Origin: Fistulifera solaris
Lineage: Eukaryota > Bacillariophyta > Bacillariophyceae > Naviculales > Stauroneidaceae
Assembly: GCA_030295235.1 (NCBI GenBank)
Contig: AP026152.1
Coordinates: 682,001-746,000 of the forward strand
Length of the DNA: 64,000 bases
Reading direction: 5' to 3'
Shown: in pieces, positions 10,898-20,808 of the stretch
How the letters are laid out: every line of letters begins with the position of its first letter
Position numbering within the stretch: the stretch's first letter is position 1
Notes under the pieces: model-generated
What the model was told of the DNA's origin: nothing
The model's database searches: none
The model's input: the letters and a program-made list of their open reading frames with translations, nothing else
Position numbers and translations under genes: made by a program

Positions 10898-11039
10898 TTG
10901 TATCCTATCTCGCACCAACATTTTTCTTTTGCTAGACCCAGAACTAGAGACAAGTGTCAAAATAGGTTTTCCACCATCGCTACACCTAAAGCATGCCATG
11001 AAACAACATTTGACGTTGACTTGACAGATAAACATGAAA

Positions 11040-11580
11040 CAGTGGAAGGGTACAACGCTTCCAGTGTTTACGCATATTTTACGTAGCTCTCGTATGGAAA
11101 TTTATCGACAGAGGGGGCACCCGGATATTCTGTAAATTCGATCAGACCATTTTTCGCGTCTTTTGGACATTAATGTCAACAATACTTTGCCCAACTCGCT
11201 TATGCGAGCCATGCAACAATAATCGACTCTGATTGGAAAGAGAAAGATGAAACAGTAGAAAGATACAACGCTTCCGTTGTCTACACGTAATGTACGTAGC
11301 CGCCGTTGGAAATTAAAATAAAATGTAGGGGCACCCGTATATTGTGTAGTTCGACATCATTCATTTATTGGATCTACAGCATTCAGATGTCCAACATTTC
11401 CTCGCCCACCGTACCTGGTATTCGCTTCGTGTAAGGAAGCAATAACCGCCCTCGATTTGAAAAACACAACGTTTGATGGAACGAATGATGCAACGCTTCG
11501 AAAGTAGACGTAGATTTCACGTAGCTCTCGTGGGGAAATTATTTATCGACAGAGGGTAACCCGCACATCTATCACCTCTA
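11040..11580. repeat. Diverged satellite, repeat family C (about 213-225-bp monomers)
   Basis: The marker CAACGCTTC recurs at 11053, 11266 and 11491 (steps of 213 and 225 bp), each followed by an ACGTAG(C)-type stretch, GGAAATTTATCGACAGAGGG and ACCCG. It is the same family as the nearly perfect tandem array at 60434-61400, but much more diverged and therefore older. Confidence 0.75.
11412..11420. promoter_or_regulatory. TACCTGGTA palindromic motif (copy 2 of 10)
   Basis: Exact TACCTGGTA, about 490 bp upstream of the SLC4 start codon and inside the diverged satellite interval. Confidence 0.45.
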
Positions 11581-11911
11581 TAAGGATAAGGTACTGGTGA
11601 AGGCTTTGATCGGAACGACGAGAACCGAAGACGTGTCCGAATCTCCGCCGCATCGACTATGATGCGAAAAGAACAAGAACGGCGCCGCGTGTTTTTCGAT
11701 CGAACGTTTGACTGGCAGTTTGCGCTTTGCGCATACCGCAACGGACACCCTTCGAAAGGAAAAAAAGGCTTTTTGTATCGCACCATTTTCGTTGAATAGT
11801 TTGCTTCCTGCAGTTAAAAAAACTTATAATAAGCTAGCAATAGTATTCTCTTGCAACGAAGGTATCATTCATTTGATTCGCTAGACGAATGTAGAAAAGG
11901 TGGCAATCATC

Positions 11912-13691
11912 ATGGAAGAAACGATTGCTCGAACCGACGAACGAATGCCGCAAGAAGATGTTCATCATCCGTTTGTGACCGAACCGGAGGAAGAACCAGG
12001 ACTCTTTCAACTTTTTGCGGGCATGAAAGAAGATCTCGCGGCGCGCATTCCTCTTTACGTGAATGATTGGGGTGCTCCAAAACACTTCTTTACTGTTTTT
12101 AATGCAACGATTTACGCTTTTGTGATTCAACTCATTCCGGCTCTCATCTTTGCGGAACTCATGGCTACAGAAACCGAAGGAAATTTGGCAGTGATCGAGA
12201 TTTTGTTGAGTACAGGAATTATGGGAGTCATTTATGCGGTATTTGCGGGGCAACCGATTGTTATTATGGGTGTGACAGGTCCAGTGGCTATCTTGTTGGG
12301 AACTTCGTACAAACTCACGGAACAATTCAATGCCGAGTACTTTCCCTTCTTCTTCTGGACGTGTCTTTGGGCTGGTCTCCTGCATATTATTACGGCCATG
12401 GTGGGCTTGGTTTCGTTGGTTTGGATTGTCACGCCCTTTACGACACAAATATTTGAATTGTTCATCGGCTTGACATTTGTTTATTCCGCCATAAAAGAAT
12501 TGGTTGAGCCGATTGCGCTGACACAAGGTGGGCTTCAAGAAGATCGAAGTCAACAGTATGCTTCGCTTATCATTGGTCTTATTACGTTGTGGGTGGCGTG
12601 GACCTTGCATTTTGCTGAAACGTGGTCTTTCTTTACCCGCGGTACACGTGTGTTCTTGACGAGTTACAATACCATCATTGCGGTGGCTTTGGGTACGGCC
12701 TTTAGTTATTTACCTGGTGTGGATCTTTCCGATGAAGATCAAGTGGGGATTGAGCGTGTCAATGTTACGGCTCCGTGGGACTGGAAACCCACCGCTGAAC
12801 GAAAATGGATCGTTCATCCACTGGAAGGCATTGATGCTCAGGGCATTGCAGCAGCTTTTGTACCTGGTCTCATGTTCTTCTTGTTGTTCATTATTGATCA
12901 TAACGTCAGTTCGATCATGACGCAAAAGCCCAAGTTCAATTTGAAGAAGCCTCCCGCCTACCATTGGGACTTTTTTGTGCTCGGTCTCACCTTCATTCCC
13001 TGTGCGGTACTGGGCGTACCGCCAGGAAATGCGCTTATTCCACAAGCTCCATTGCACGTCCGAGCACTATGTACCCGTCGCTATTTGGTGGATGATCATG
13101 GTGTCGAACGGGAAGTGGTGATTCACTGCGAAGAACAGCGATGGTCGGGGTTGGGTCAAGCTTTTTTAATGTTTGTTGCCCTGGTGTCATTGGAAGTCGT
13201 GAGCTGGATTCCAAGAGGATGTCTGTTTGGCTTGTTCCTTTATTTGGGTATTTGCGCGTTCTACGGCAATGAAATTTGGGAGCGCATCAACTTGACCTTC
13301 ATGCAACCTTCGAAACGTCCCGCCACTTCGATTGTTCGTAACGTGGCATGGGGCAGTGTCATGATCTATACGGTGACTCAATTTGTTCTCGCATTTTCCG
13401 TGTTCTCGATTGCTCAGTTTGCCAGTGTAGGTAAGTATTGCTGGAAGAGTGGTAAATGCAGGACTTGATTAATGCGCCCATTCCTCCGATTCCGCAGGAT
13501 ACCTTTACCCCGCCTTGTTGATAGCTTTGGTCCCCATTCGCAGTTATATCGTGAGTCGTATTTTGAGTGCCGATGATTTGGATTACCTGGATCCGTCGAG
13601 CGAGTCCGCAGAAGAATTTGTAGAACAACAAGAGTTGATTGAAAAGGCTTTACGCATGGAGTCAGATACGTCTGGCGAAGACAACAATTAA
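11912..13691 (+). CDS. SLC4-family anion (bicarbonate or borate) transporter
   Basis: Two exons, 11912-13430 and 13498-13691, with a 67-bp intron (GTAAGT...CGCAG) that joins ASVG to YLYPALLIALVPIR. The first ATG is at 11912. The acidic N-terminus is followed by about a dozen hydrophobic segments. Family motifs include PKHFFTVFNATIYAF, GQPIVIMGVTGPVAILLGTS (the conserved GQPxVIxGxTGP region of SLC4 proteins) and FLLFIIDHNVSSIM with the aspartate-histidine seen in the substrate site region. SLC4 proteins move bicarbonate in animals and diatoms and borate in plants and yeast; motifs alone do not separate the two. In a diatom, bicarbonate uptake for the carbon-concentrating mechanism is attractive but unproven. 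The C-terminus is acidic and cytosolic. Confidence 0.88.
13431..13497 (+). other. Intron of the SLC4 gene, 67 bp
   Basis: Donor G|GTAAGT and acceptor CCGCAG|GA keep the reading frame and join conserved transporter sequence on both sides. Confidence 0.9.
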
Positions 13692-13923
13692 AAGGGAACA
13701 CTGATTGTGACCTGCAAGTCGTAGCGATGGCACAACAATCGAGGATGGTAGTACTTTGGAGCAGTCCACACCATTACCCACAGACTTATCTTAGCCATCA
13801 TGTACATAGAATTTCATTTAAGTTTTTCTTTGCTTATTGAACCTAAAGCCTTTGGGTAAATATACTCAAGAAAACTTAATTCATTCAGCGTACCAAGACG
13901 TTTGAGCTCTATGAATGAGAATG

Positions 13924-14385
13924 CAACTGGTCCAGAATTTCTGGACCAACCCAGATTTTCTGTACGAATGAAATGCAACTGGTCCAGAATTTATGGACCA
14001 ACCCAGATTTTCTGTACAGTAGGAATAAAATACAACTGGTCCAGAATTTCTGGACCAACCCCAGATTTTCTGTAAAAATGAAAAACAAGTGGTCCAGAAT
14101 TTCTGGACCAACCCCCAGATTTTCTGTAGGAATGAAATACAACTGGTCCAGAATTTCTGGTCCATCCCAGATTTTCTGTGTGAAAGAATACAACTGGTCC
14201 AGAATTTCTGGACCAACCCCCAGATTTTCTGTACGAATGAAAAACAACTGGTCCAGAATTTCTGGACCATCCCAGATATTTTCTGTGAAAGAAATACAAC
14301 TGATCCAGAATTTCTGGACCAACCCCCAGATTTTCTGTATGAATGAAATGCAACTGGTCCAGAATTTTTGGACCGACCCAAATGG
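13924..14385. repeat. Palindrome array I: nine 51-57-bp units
   Basis: Unit starts (CAACTGG or close variants) lie at 13924, 13976, 14033, 14086, 14140, 14191, 14245, 14297 and 14351. Each unit carries the dyad GGTCCAGAATTTCTGGACC, whose nine-base arms flank a single T (ten-base arms when the outer T/A pair is included), and all but the last then carry CAGATTTTCTG (arms CAGA/TCTG). Five of nine main dyads are perfect; four have one or two changes. The spacers between dyads vary more than the dyads. It lies just 3' of the SLC4 gene. Confidence 0.9.
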
Positions 14386-14504
14386 GCGAACGAGGGATGG
14401 TAATGAAGTCGACATTGCTTTGTTGTGATGTCAAAGGCGACGTTATATTTTTGTGAAGGGTATCGCGATACAAGCGCGACAAATGAAAAAGTTGTATTTC
14501 ATGA

Positions 14505-15232
14505 CTACCGTGCAATCCAGTCTTGAGTGGCGTAAATCAACACTCTTTTCATAGCGAAAATTGTAGGTGTCGATCCTCGGATTTTCGACGTGAAAAATAA
14601 AAGAAACTCTTAACAAGTAGTTCAGATTCATCGTTGTTACGACTTTCCTTACCCGTCATTATAATTATATTCGCAGTTGAATGACAATGGACGGATAAGA
14701 GAGGCGCAAAACGGAACCCTTTGTTTTTCGGTTCACGACTACTGTACAATTGAGTCTTGGGTGGCGTAAACCAACACTCTTTTCATAGTGAAAATTGTAG
14801 GTGTCGATCCTCGGATTTTCGACGTGAAAAATAAAAGAAAGTCTTAACAAGTAGTTCAGATTCATCATTGTTGCGACTTTACTTACCCGTCATTATAATT
14901 ATATTCGCAGTTGAATGACAATGGACGGATGCGAGAAACGCAAAACGGAACCCTTTGTTTTTCGGTTCACGACTACTGTACAACTGAGTCTTGGGTGGCG
15001 TAAACCAACACTCTTTTCATAGTGAAAATTGTAGGTGTCGATCCTCGGATTTTCGACGTGAAAAATAAAAGAAACTCTTAACGAGTAGTTCAGATTCATC
15101 ATTGTTGCGAGTTTACTTACCCGTCATTATAATTATATTCGCAGCTGAATGACAATGGACGGATGCGAGAGACGTAAAACGGAACCCTTTGATTTTCGGT
15201 TCATGACTACTGTACAATTGAGTCTTGGGTGC
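14505..15232. repeat. Inverted array of family A, 234-bp units
   Basis: GTCTTG recurs at 14520, 14754, 14988 and 15222, always 234 bp apart. Read on the minus strand the unit matches the 242-bp unit of 5868-6889 along its whole length, with many substitutions and a shorter CATGA segment. Because 234 is a multiple of three, each unit repeats the same roughly 67-codon frame ending in a stop; I treat this as chance. Confidence 0.88.
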
Positions 15233-15412
15233 AAGGCTGCCTTGACCCAAATAATTCATTCTCTACTACGTACTTGTATTAGAATAAACCTTATTGCTGG
15301 AAGACCCCAGCTTTTTGTAAAGCCAGATGCGGCACTCGATGATTGACGTGGCGCAATAAAAAAAGAAACGCTCGCACAGCAATCCACATTCGCATCAACG
15401 AGAATAATAAAG

Positions 15413-15475
15413 GTGAGAGACGACAATGTTATTATCGTTGTCGTCTCCGCTCTTACTTAATTGACATTATTACAG
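15413..15475 (+). other. Probable 5'-UTR intron with an internal hairpin
   Basis: AG|GTGAGA at 15413 and TTACAG at 15475 would give a 63-bp intron ending 13 bp before the ATG at 15489. Inside it GAGACGACAA (15417-15426) pairs perfectly with TTGTCGTCTC (15438-15447) around an 11-base loop. Splice use is inferred. Confidence 0.5.
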
Positions 15476-15488
15476 CTACCTCCCCAAG

Positions 15489-16439
15489 ATGAAATTGTAC
15501 GCGATTACTATTTTGAGCGCGCTGTTCGCTTTGATTGAATCGTTTGCCCTTCCGAGAATACATTCTACGAGAGCAACAAACCTCCTTCATCGTCACGATG
15601 CTATTCTTCCTCTCAACAATTTACTCGACGAATCGGTTGTCAATACCATCAACACAACATCCGAAAAGCAACAGTCTGTTTTGTCTGCATTAATTGACAA
15701 CAACGACTCCGCGAGCCGCACAGCATCATTGATTCCGATTTTGGGAATGTTGACTGGTTTGACGGGCGTTCTTTGTTATCGTCGTTTCAACTGTTTTCTA
15801 CACATGATGACGGGATGCACGTTTCGGGCGGCGACTTCGTTGGTCGAAGGCAGTTGGAGTGCGGCAGCACTCGATGTGGGCATCATTCTGTCCTTTATTA
15901 CCGGCACAGCCTGTTTTCGCCTCATCGAAACAAAGCAAGCGTCAACGACTTTTCCTTTGCCTCTTGCCGTGGCACTTTCATCGTCGACAGCTTTTTGTCT
16001 TTCGGATTTATTTTACTGTCAATCCTCTGTGCTTTCGCGTCTCGTGTGTCCGCTCTTGGCGTTTGGTTTTGGCATCTTGAACGCTTTCTCGACCACTGTT
16101 TTGGGTGTCGTCACGTCGGCGGCCACGGGTCATTACACGAAGATTGGATTGGGTTGCGCCGAAGCGATATTGTTGGGCGAGAACAAGAATGCGCAAACGA
16201 GTCAAGCCTATTTGAAAGGATTCGTCTCCTCGGTACTCTTGGTTTCAATCCTCTATCGACAGTTGACGACGCGATGGACTGGGCTCATTGTTCCACCACC
16301 ACTGGGCGTTACATTGGCTTTGATTTATACCACAGTCTTTGCCTGGTACAGCTACGGCTTTCCATTTTTGAACATTCGGTGGAAAGAAATGTTGAATAAA
16401 AACTACGATAAGAAGCTACGGAACGTAAATCCTTGCTAA
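15489..16439 (+). CDS. Plastid-targeted DUF1275 (YoaK-like) membrane protein
   Basis: 316 residues. The signal peptide MKLYAITILSALFALIES is followed by FALPRIH, a good match to the diatom plastid cleavage motif with Phe at +1. The mature protein has six to seven hydrophobic segments. FLHMMTGCTFRAATSLVEG and DVGIILSFITGTACFRLIE resemble the conserved helices of DUF1275 (YoaK) proteins, a bacterial and algal membrane family of unknown function. Later helices (FGFGILNAFSTTVLGV) are also typical. The likely location is the plastid inner envelope or thylakoid. The gene is convergent with the ARM-like gene, with only 10 bp between stops. A possible 5'-UTR intron with a hairpin lies just upstream. 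Confidence 0.72.
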   Translation: MKLYAITILSALFALIESFALPRIHSTRATNLLHRHDAILPLNNLLDESVVNTINTTSEKQQSVLSALIDNNDSASRTASLIPILGMLTGLTGVLCYRRFNCFLHMMTGCTFRAATSLVEGSWSAAALDVGIILSFITGTACFRLIETKQASTTFPLPLAVALSSSTAFCLSDLFYCQSSVLSRLVCPLLAFGFGILNAFSTTVLGVVTSAATGHYTKIGLGCAEAILLGENKNAQTSQAYLKGFVSSVLLVSILYRQLTTRWTGLIVPPPLGVTLALIYTTVFAWYSYGFPFLNIRWKEMLNKNYDKKLRNVNPC

Positions 16440-16449
16440 CGTGAATCAA

Positions 16450-18155
16450 TTAACCACTTTGGTTCAAGAGACGCAAGGTCATACGTTGAATGGCCGCAAC
16501 GAGACGAACCTTCAGTTTGCTGCAAGACGTGCGATTGGCCAAGGATACCATCCAAGGGAGTAAATTCGACCTCTTCACGAACGAGTCGATGCCATGTTCC
16601 GTTGTCAAGATGAGATCCAGTAGAATATTCAATGCAACGACGAGGGTAGAACGATCTTTAGTTTCATTGCTTGTGATGAAGTCAGCCAAAGCATTTACAA
16701 AGTCATCGCATTGAAGAAAGTAACAGTGATTTTGCGAGTCGGAAACAAGAGTCTTGCACATTTGTACGACAGCGGCTCGCTCTTGTTGTGGCCCGTTGTT
16801 AAGGATCACACTCATTTTCTCCACAAAGCTCGTTTGACAAAAAGTGCTTCCGCCATAGATGGTTTCCAGAATAGTTGATCTTGCACCATAGCCAAAGCTT
16901 GAGAGCGTACAGGGGCACGTGAACTAGCCATCAAGTTAACGGCGCGGCTTAGAACATTTTCTTCTTGCAGGCACTTTGAAGCGGCTTTCAGATAGCAAGC
17001 AGCTGCATGTTCCGTGCCGAGAAGGCTGTTGCCATCTGCTGCAGTTGCCATTCTTGCCAGTGTTTCTAAAATACCTGCTTTTAGGCATGCGACGACAGGT
17101 AAATCATCACTAGTCACAATGCGAACTAGCAAGTCCAAGATTTTCTGTACGAGTGATGCGTCGCTCTCTGTTGATGCGCCTTCCATCAAGGCTTGCACTA
17201 CACATTCCATGTTCGATGCAAATATACCCACAGGCCCATTGTCCAGCTCGTGACTTTTCACGACAGCATCTAGGATCTCGAAGGCCGAGCTTCGAATAGC
17301 TTTGCTGTCATGAAGCAAATTCTTTTGGCAGTAAGGATGCAACATTTTCGTCTACCTATCTCTGCGAAATGCGTGCTCGAAATCATTAACGTTGCGAGAG
17401 CTTTTATAGCTTGCTCCGCGTTGGGATCGGTACTCGTTGTAGCCGAAACGCTGAGTATAGAAATAAGACGTCGACAATTTTCGGCATCGACTTTAAACAC
17501 TGTGCTGCTCTCGAGTGTCAAGAAGCATGTCACAGATAGCGCAGCCTCTTTTCGAACATCCGTGGGCATTTTCTCATCGAGTAAAGGCGTTGTTGACTTT
17601 AGGAATTCCGGTGGGAGTTGGTCCAACAGAGGAGCGAGACGGTGCATTATGCTGACGGCATTGATCACTGTCGTTAGTTGTAGCGAGTCGTAGCTTTCTA
17701 TTGACAGCATCATGTGCGCTACATACGGAACTGATTCAACAAGATGCTGCTTCATCGTAGCATAACGAGATGACTTCAATTCCGAGTCGGAACAGCGCAA
17801 TATCAGAGCTAGTGCTCTACATAGAACTGAAATGTGGAGTTTTGTCGCATTCTGGACTGTATTGGATTCCGCTGCGTCAGATACGCTTGATTCGAGCGAC
17901 TGTTGATGAAGACGGCATTGTTCACAGAGTGACTTAGCAAAAGCTTCCGCGGTTCCATTTCTTAATATTGCATCGCAACCTTTCGAGTCCAAACGTTCGA
18001 AGTATTGAGAAACTCTCTCGAAGAGAAGACTTGGGTCTTCTTTCATCGCTTTCGCGCACATACCTGCAGAGTAATACAGTAGTTATACGTACAAGGCCAA
18101 TAACATAAATTATCGACTCCGCAAGAAACTTACTGTGCTCCTGGAAACTTTCCAT
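16450..18155 (-). CDS. Armadillo/HEAT-like helical repeat protein, two frame changes
   Basis: Exon 1 (18134-18155) encodes MESFQEH and a split serine codon; a 70-bp intron (18064-18133, GTAAGT...CTGCAG) follows. The body (16450-18063) changes frame near 17345, where one more A in a GAAAATG run joins RRK to MLHPYCQKN, and near 16830, where one more A in CAAAC joins ALFVK to TSFVEKM. With these the protein is 545 residues. It is all-helical, with repeats like EQAIKALATLMISS, IRSSAFEILDAVVKSHE and LDLLVRIVTSDDLPVV, which fit ARM or HEAT repeats. I cannot assign an orthologue. A role as a binding scaffold is the family's general property. Both changes are at A runs, which favours sequencing error. 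Confidence 0.6.
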
Positions 18156-18259
18156 TGCGATGAAAAGCTAGTTGCCGACGTGCCTCACGCCTTGAGCTTG
18201 CTGTGAATAATCGACTTTTATGATGAGATCCCTTTTAATGCCATGAAACATTTCACTTG

Positions 18260-18268
18260 TACCAGGTA
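18260..18268. promoter_or_regulatory. TACCAGGTA palindromic motif (copy 3 of 10)
   Basis: Exact copy in the divergent promoter between the ARM-like gene (start 18155, minus) and the gene starting at 18550 (plus), about 105 bp from the former. Confidence 0.5.
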
Positions 18269-18549
18269 TTCATTTGTTTTCTTTTCGGGAGGTTTGAAAG
18301 ACTTCCCCCCAAAGCCTTAGACCAGTGGTACTTTCTACCTTAGAGTCTTTTTTGGTACATAACCTACAAAATTCCTACGTGGGAAAATATTGGCGCGCGT
18401 CAAAAATCTCGTCCTCTTTTTTTTATTTCTTCGCTTTGCACAAAGAAAAGGGTGTCATTGCTCATTGTTTTTCGATAACTTTGACTGACTTTGAAATCTT
18501 GCTTCTTCTTTCTTCTAATCGCAACTTTTCTTTTGGCTTACTATTCAAT

Positions 18550-19014
18550 ATGGCTTCCGTTATTAATTTGTTAGCGTCGGACGACGAAGATGACCTGCCA
18601 ACTTCTTCGGGTTTGAGATACAATCCTTCGACGACTGCTGAAGCCCGTCCAGCCGCATCTACTACGACTGCTACACCTGCCATCGCCGCTGTTCGTACAA
18701 CTTTCGCGCTGAGCACGGTCACACCTGCCACGAAAACAATAGCGCCGCCCAAAAAGAAGCAAAAAACCGCCTCGAAAGCTTTTGCGGTGTTGTGGGTCTG
18801 CACGCACGGCAAAGGACGCAGTAGCACTTGGCGCAAGAAGGACTTGCAAGTCATGGGTGTTTATCCATCCAAAGCGGCGGCAGAAGAAGCCAAGAAACAA
18901 ATCATGAGTCGACACGAGTGTTACGGTCATGGAGATATTTGTGTTGGTCATACATGGGAAGATGAAATTGATTTGGTCATTCGTGAAGCTCCTCTCCACT
19001 TGGAAGAATCTTGA
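18550..19014 (+). CDS. Small protein of unknown function with a nuclear localisation-like motif
   Basis: 154 residues from the ATG at 18550 (MASVINLLASDDEDD). A longer frame starts at 18325, but its extra part is low-complexity and unlikely. The N-terminal half is acidic then Ala/Thr-rich and disordered; PPKKKQK is a candidate nuclear signal. The C-terminal 80 residues look folded: VLWVCTHGKGRSSTWRKKDL, VMGVYPSKAAAEEAKKQIM and YGHGDICVGHTWEDEIDLVI. I do not recognise the family; the spacing of aromatic and cysteine/histidine residues suggests a small conserved domain. No function is proposed. Confidence 0.6.
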   Translation: MASVINLLASDDEDDLPTSSGLRYNPSTTAEARPAASTTTATPAIAAVRTTFALSTVTPATKTIAPPKKKQKTASKAFAVLWVCTHGKGRSSTWRKKDLQVMGVYPSKAAAEEAKKQIMSRHECYGHGDICVGHTWEDEIDLVIREAPLHLEES

Positions 19015-19804
19015 ATTCTATGATGTCTCCTGGAAATCGTCTACAAAATCTATCTGGAACTCTATGGTCTTGAATAAAGAATGCTTGTTTACTGCAACAT
19101 CGCATTATAAAAATTAGCTTCGGCGCACGATACTTTGTAAACTCTCTTGCTTGAATGCCTTCAACATTTATTAGGCGTCATAACATAAAAAGGAATACTT
19201 GCACAATCTAATAGATTTGTCTCCTGGTAAGCTACAAAAAGTTCTTTTGCGCGTATTCTGCCTTTGGCACTATTTCTGACCCTGAATTCAATGTAGATTG
19301 ATGCCAATGAATGAGGTTTTCCTAGCTGATGTAAGCCCTGGATTGATTTGGTGGCTAAATACTGCTTACGTGAGCAGCTCTTCTTCCTTTTCTGAAGAAA
19401 AGATTGCTACAAAATGTAAGTATAACGTTGTACATGTCCCGATCGGATGGAATTTCCGTCCCGGAAGTGATTTATCTTAATCATTCCCTAGCCTAACGTT
19501 ACTTTTTCAGATGTCTCTTTTGGAAGGTGAACACATAATAACTTTTACTTGATATTGTGGATGCTAAAGGTATTTGTTAGATGACTTTAGAGTCAAATTC
19601 AGTTCAAGCAATATTCACTATATGTCCAAAGTGTTGTCCGTTTTCGACATGACTGACTTTCAGTCATGAGACGTGTTTTCTATTGCAGCGCAAATTCGCA
19701 GCAATAATCAATCACCAATCACCAATCAATTGTCTAGAAGATCATCAAAGTCTGTTTATTTATTCATTACAACGAAAGACCACCGAGAAGCTCCTTACTG
19801 CCTC
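19015..19804. other. Intergenic interval
   Basis: Nearly 800 bp with no supported gene. The 60-codon frame at 19298-19480 has no recognisable features. It contains one dispersed E element (19616-19670), and the rest is presumably UTR and promoter. Confidence 0.5.
19616..19670 (+). repeat. Dispersed element E (ZNHIT3 upstream)
   Basis: CACTATATGTCCAAAGTG, then GACATGACTGACTTTCAGTCATGAG. It is about 135 bp before the ZNHIT3-like start and in the same orientation as the gene. Confidence 0.55.
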
Positions 19805-20653
19805 ATGTCGCAAGTACGAAATAGGCGAGATCAATATGCAAATCAAGGGCGTAAGCGATCGAGAAGCAATCAACGACACAATCGGCCTCCGAATGTCAAT
19901 GATACGAAGGAGAAAATATCCATTGTATTGTGTTCCGTTTGCGAGCAGGAGCCCCAGCCGAAATATAAATGCCCAAAATGTCGAGCGACTTATTGTAGCG
20001 TCGCTTGTTGTCGTCAACACAAGGAAAACGGCTGTGTGAATGCATCGGCTTCCCCCGTTGCTACAGTTGACGCTACTGCTAACAGCAAGTATGTAAGAGA
20101 TGCATCAAAATTTGCGCCAGAGAAACTCGTAGCCCGGAAACGGTCTAGTCAAGGCAACAACAACGCGGAGGATTGGGAAGAGGGATGGATGATTACCTCG
20201 GAAATGAAAACACGCATACAGACGAATGAGTGGCTTCGCACAGAACTTCGAGATTGTGGGTTAAGGCATCTTCTGGTTCAAATTTATGAGGCACCGAATG
20301 TAGTTTCCAAAAATAAGCGAAATCATGGAGCGGACGCTCAAACGGAGCAGGAACAAGTGCTGGAGAAAATCAAGGAAGAAAATCCTCAATTCAAATCGTT
20401 TCTGGACAAATTATCGCTCGTTGCTGGTGTTCTAGAATACTCAGGCCCAGCAAAAATAAACGACTTGCTGCCTCGTGATCTAGATGAAATCAGAGAACAC
20501 CTCACGCTTGTTCCTGACAAGAAACGATCTTCAACGAATGCAATCGCTGATCGAATAGATGATTTGACCGATGACGGAGAGGATTCCACAACTAGTGGCG
20601 ACAACGATTCAAGTAGCGCTGCCAGTACGAGTGCCGACTCGGATAGTGAGTGA
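19805..20653 (+). CDS. Zinc finger HIT domain protein, ZNHIT3/Hit1-like
   Basis: 282 residues from the ATG at 19805 (MSQVRNRRDQ); the frame extends upstream to 19673 without domain support. A basic N-terminus leads to a zf-HIT finger at about residues 43-76: CSVCEQEPQPKYKCPKC, TYCSVACCRQHKENGC, with the full set of cysteines and histidine. Further on, WLRTELRDCGLRHLLVQIYEA resembles the C-terminal segment of ZNHIT3/Hit1 that contacts NUFIP/Rsa1. Hit1/ZNHIT3 helps assemble box C/D snoRNPs in the nucleus. The C-terminus is Ser/Asp-rich. Assignment to ZNHIT3, not ZNHIT2 or 6, rests on that helix and is moderately sure. Confidence 0.72.
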   Translation: MSQVRNRRDQYANQGRKRSRSNQRHNRPPNVNDTKEKISIVLCSVCEQEPQPKYKCPKCRATYCSVACCRQHKENGCVNASASPVATVDATANSKYVRDASKFAPEKLVARKRSSQGNNNAEDWEEGWMITSEMKTRIQTNEWLRTELRDCGLRHLLVQIYEAPNVVSKNKRNHGADAQTEQEQVLEKIKEENPQFKSFLDKLSLVAGVLEYSGPAKINDLLPRDLDEIREHLTLVPDKKRSSTNAIADRIDDLTDDGEDSTTSGDNDSSSAASTSADSDSE

Positions 20654-20808
20654 TGCAGTGCATGTCAATGTGAGATATACAAACGGACTTTATTCTGATT
20701 TTATTGTAACAGTGATAGTGTAGTAATATATACGGAGTAATGAACTGGAGAAAGGAACATGGCTAACTCATCCATCGGTCTAAGCTGACCGTAGCAAGAT
20801 GAGTGCTT

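Noticed and set aside
13924-14385. Resemblance of the palindrome array to a CRISPR array
   Set aside because: The genome is eukaryotic, repeats vary in sequence and length, spacers are similar to one another, and no cas genes are present.
14665-15102. Repeated 67-codon frames in the 234-bp array as a small gene family
   Set aside because: They repeat only because the unit length is a multiple of three; the 242-bp relatives do not keep the frame, and no protein features are seen.
18325-18549. N-terminal extension of the small protein at 18550
   Set aside because: The extra 75 residues are low-complexity Phe/Ser-rich sequence; the ATG at 18550 starts a well-formed protein.
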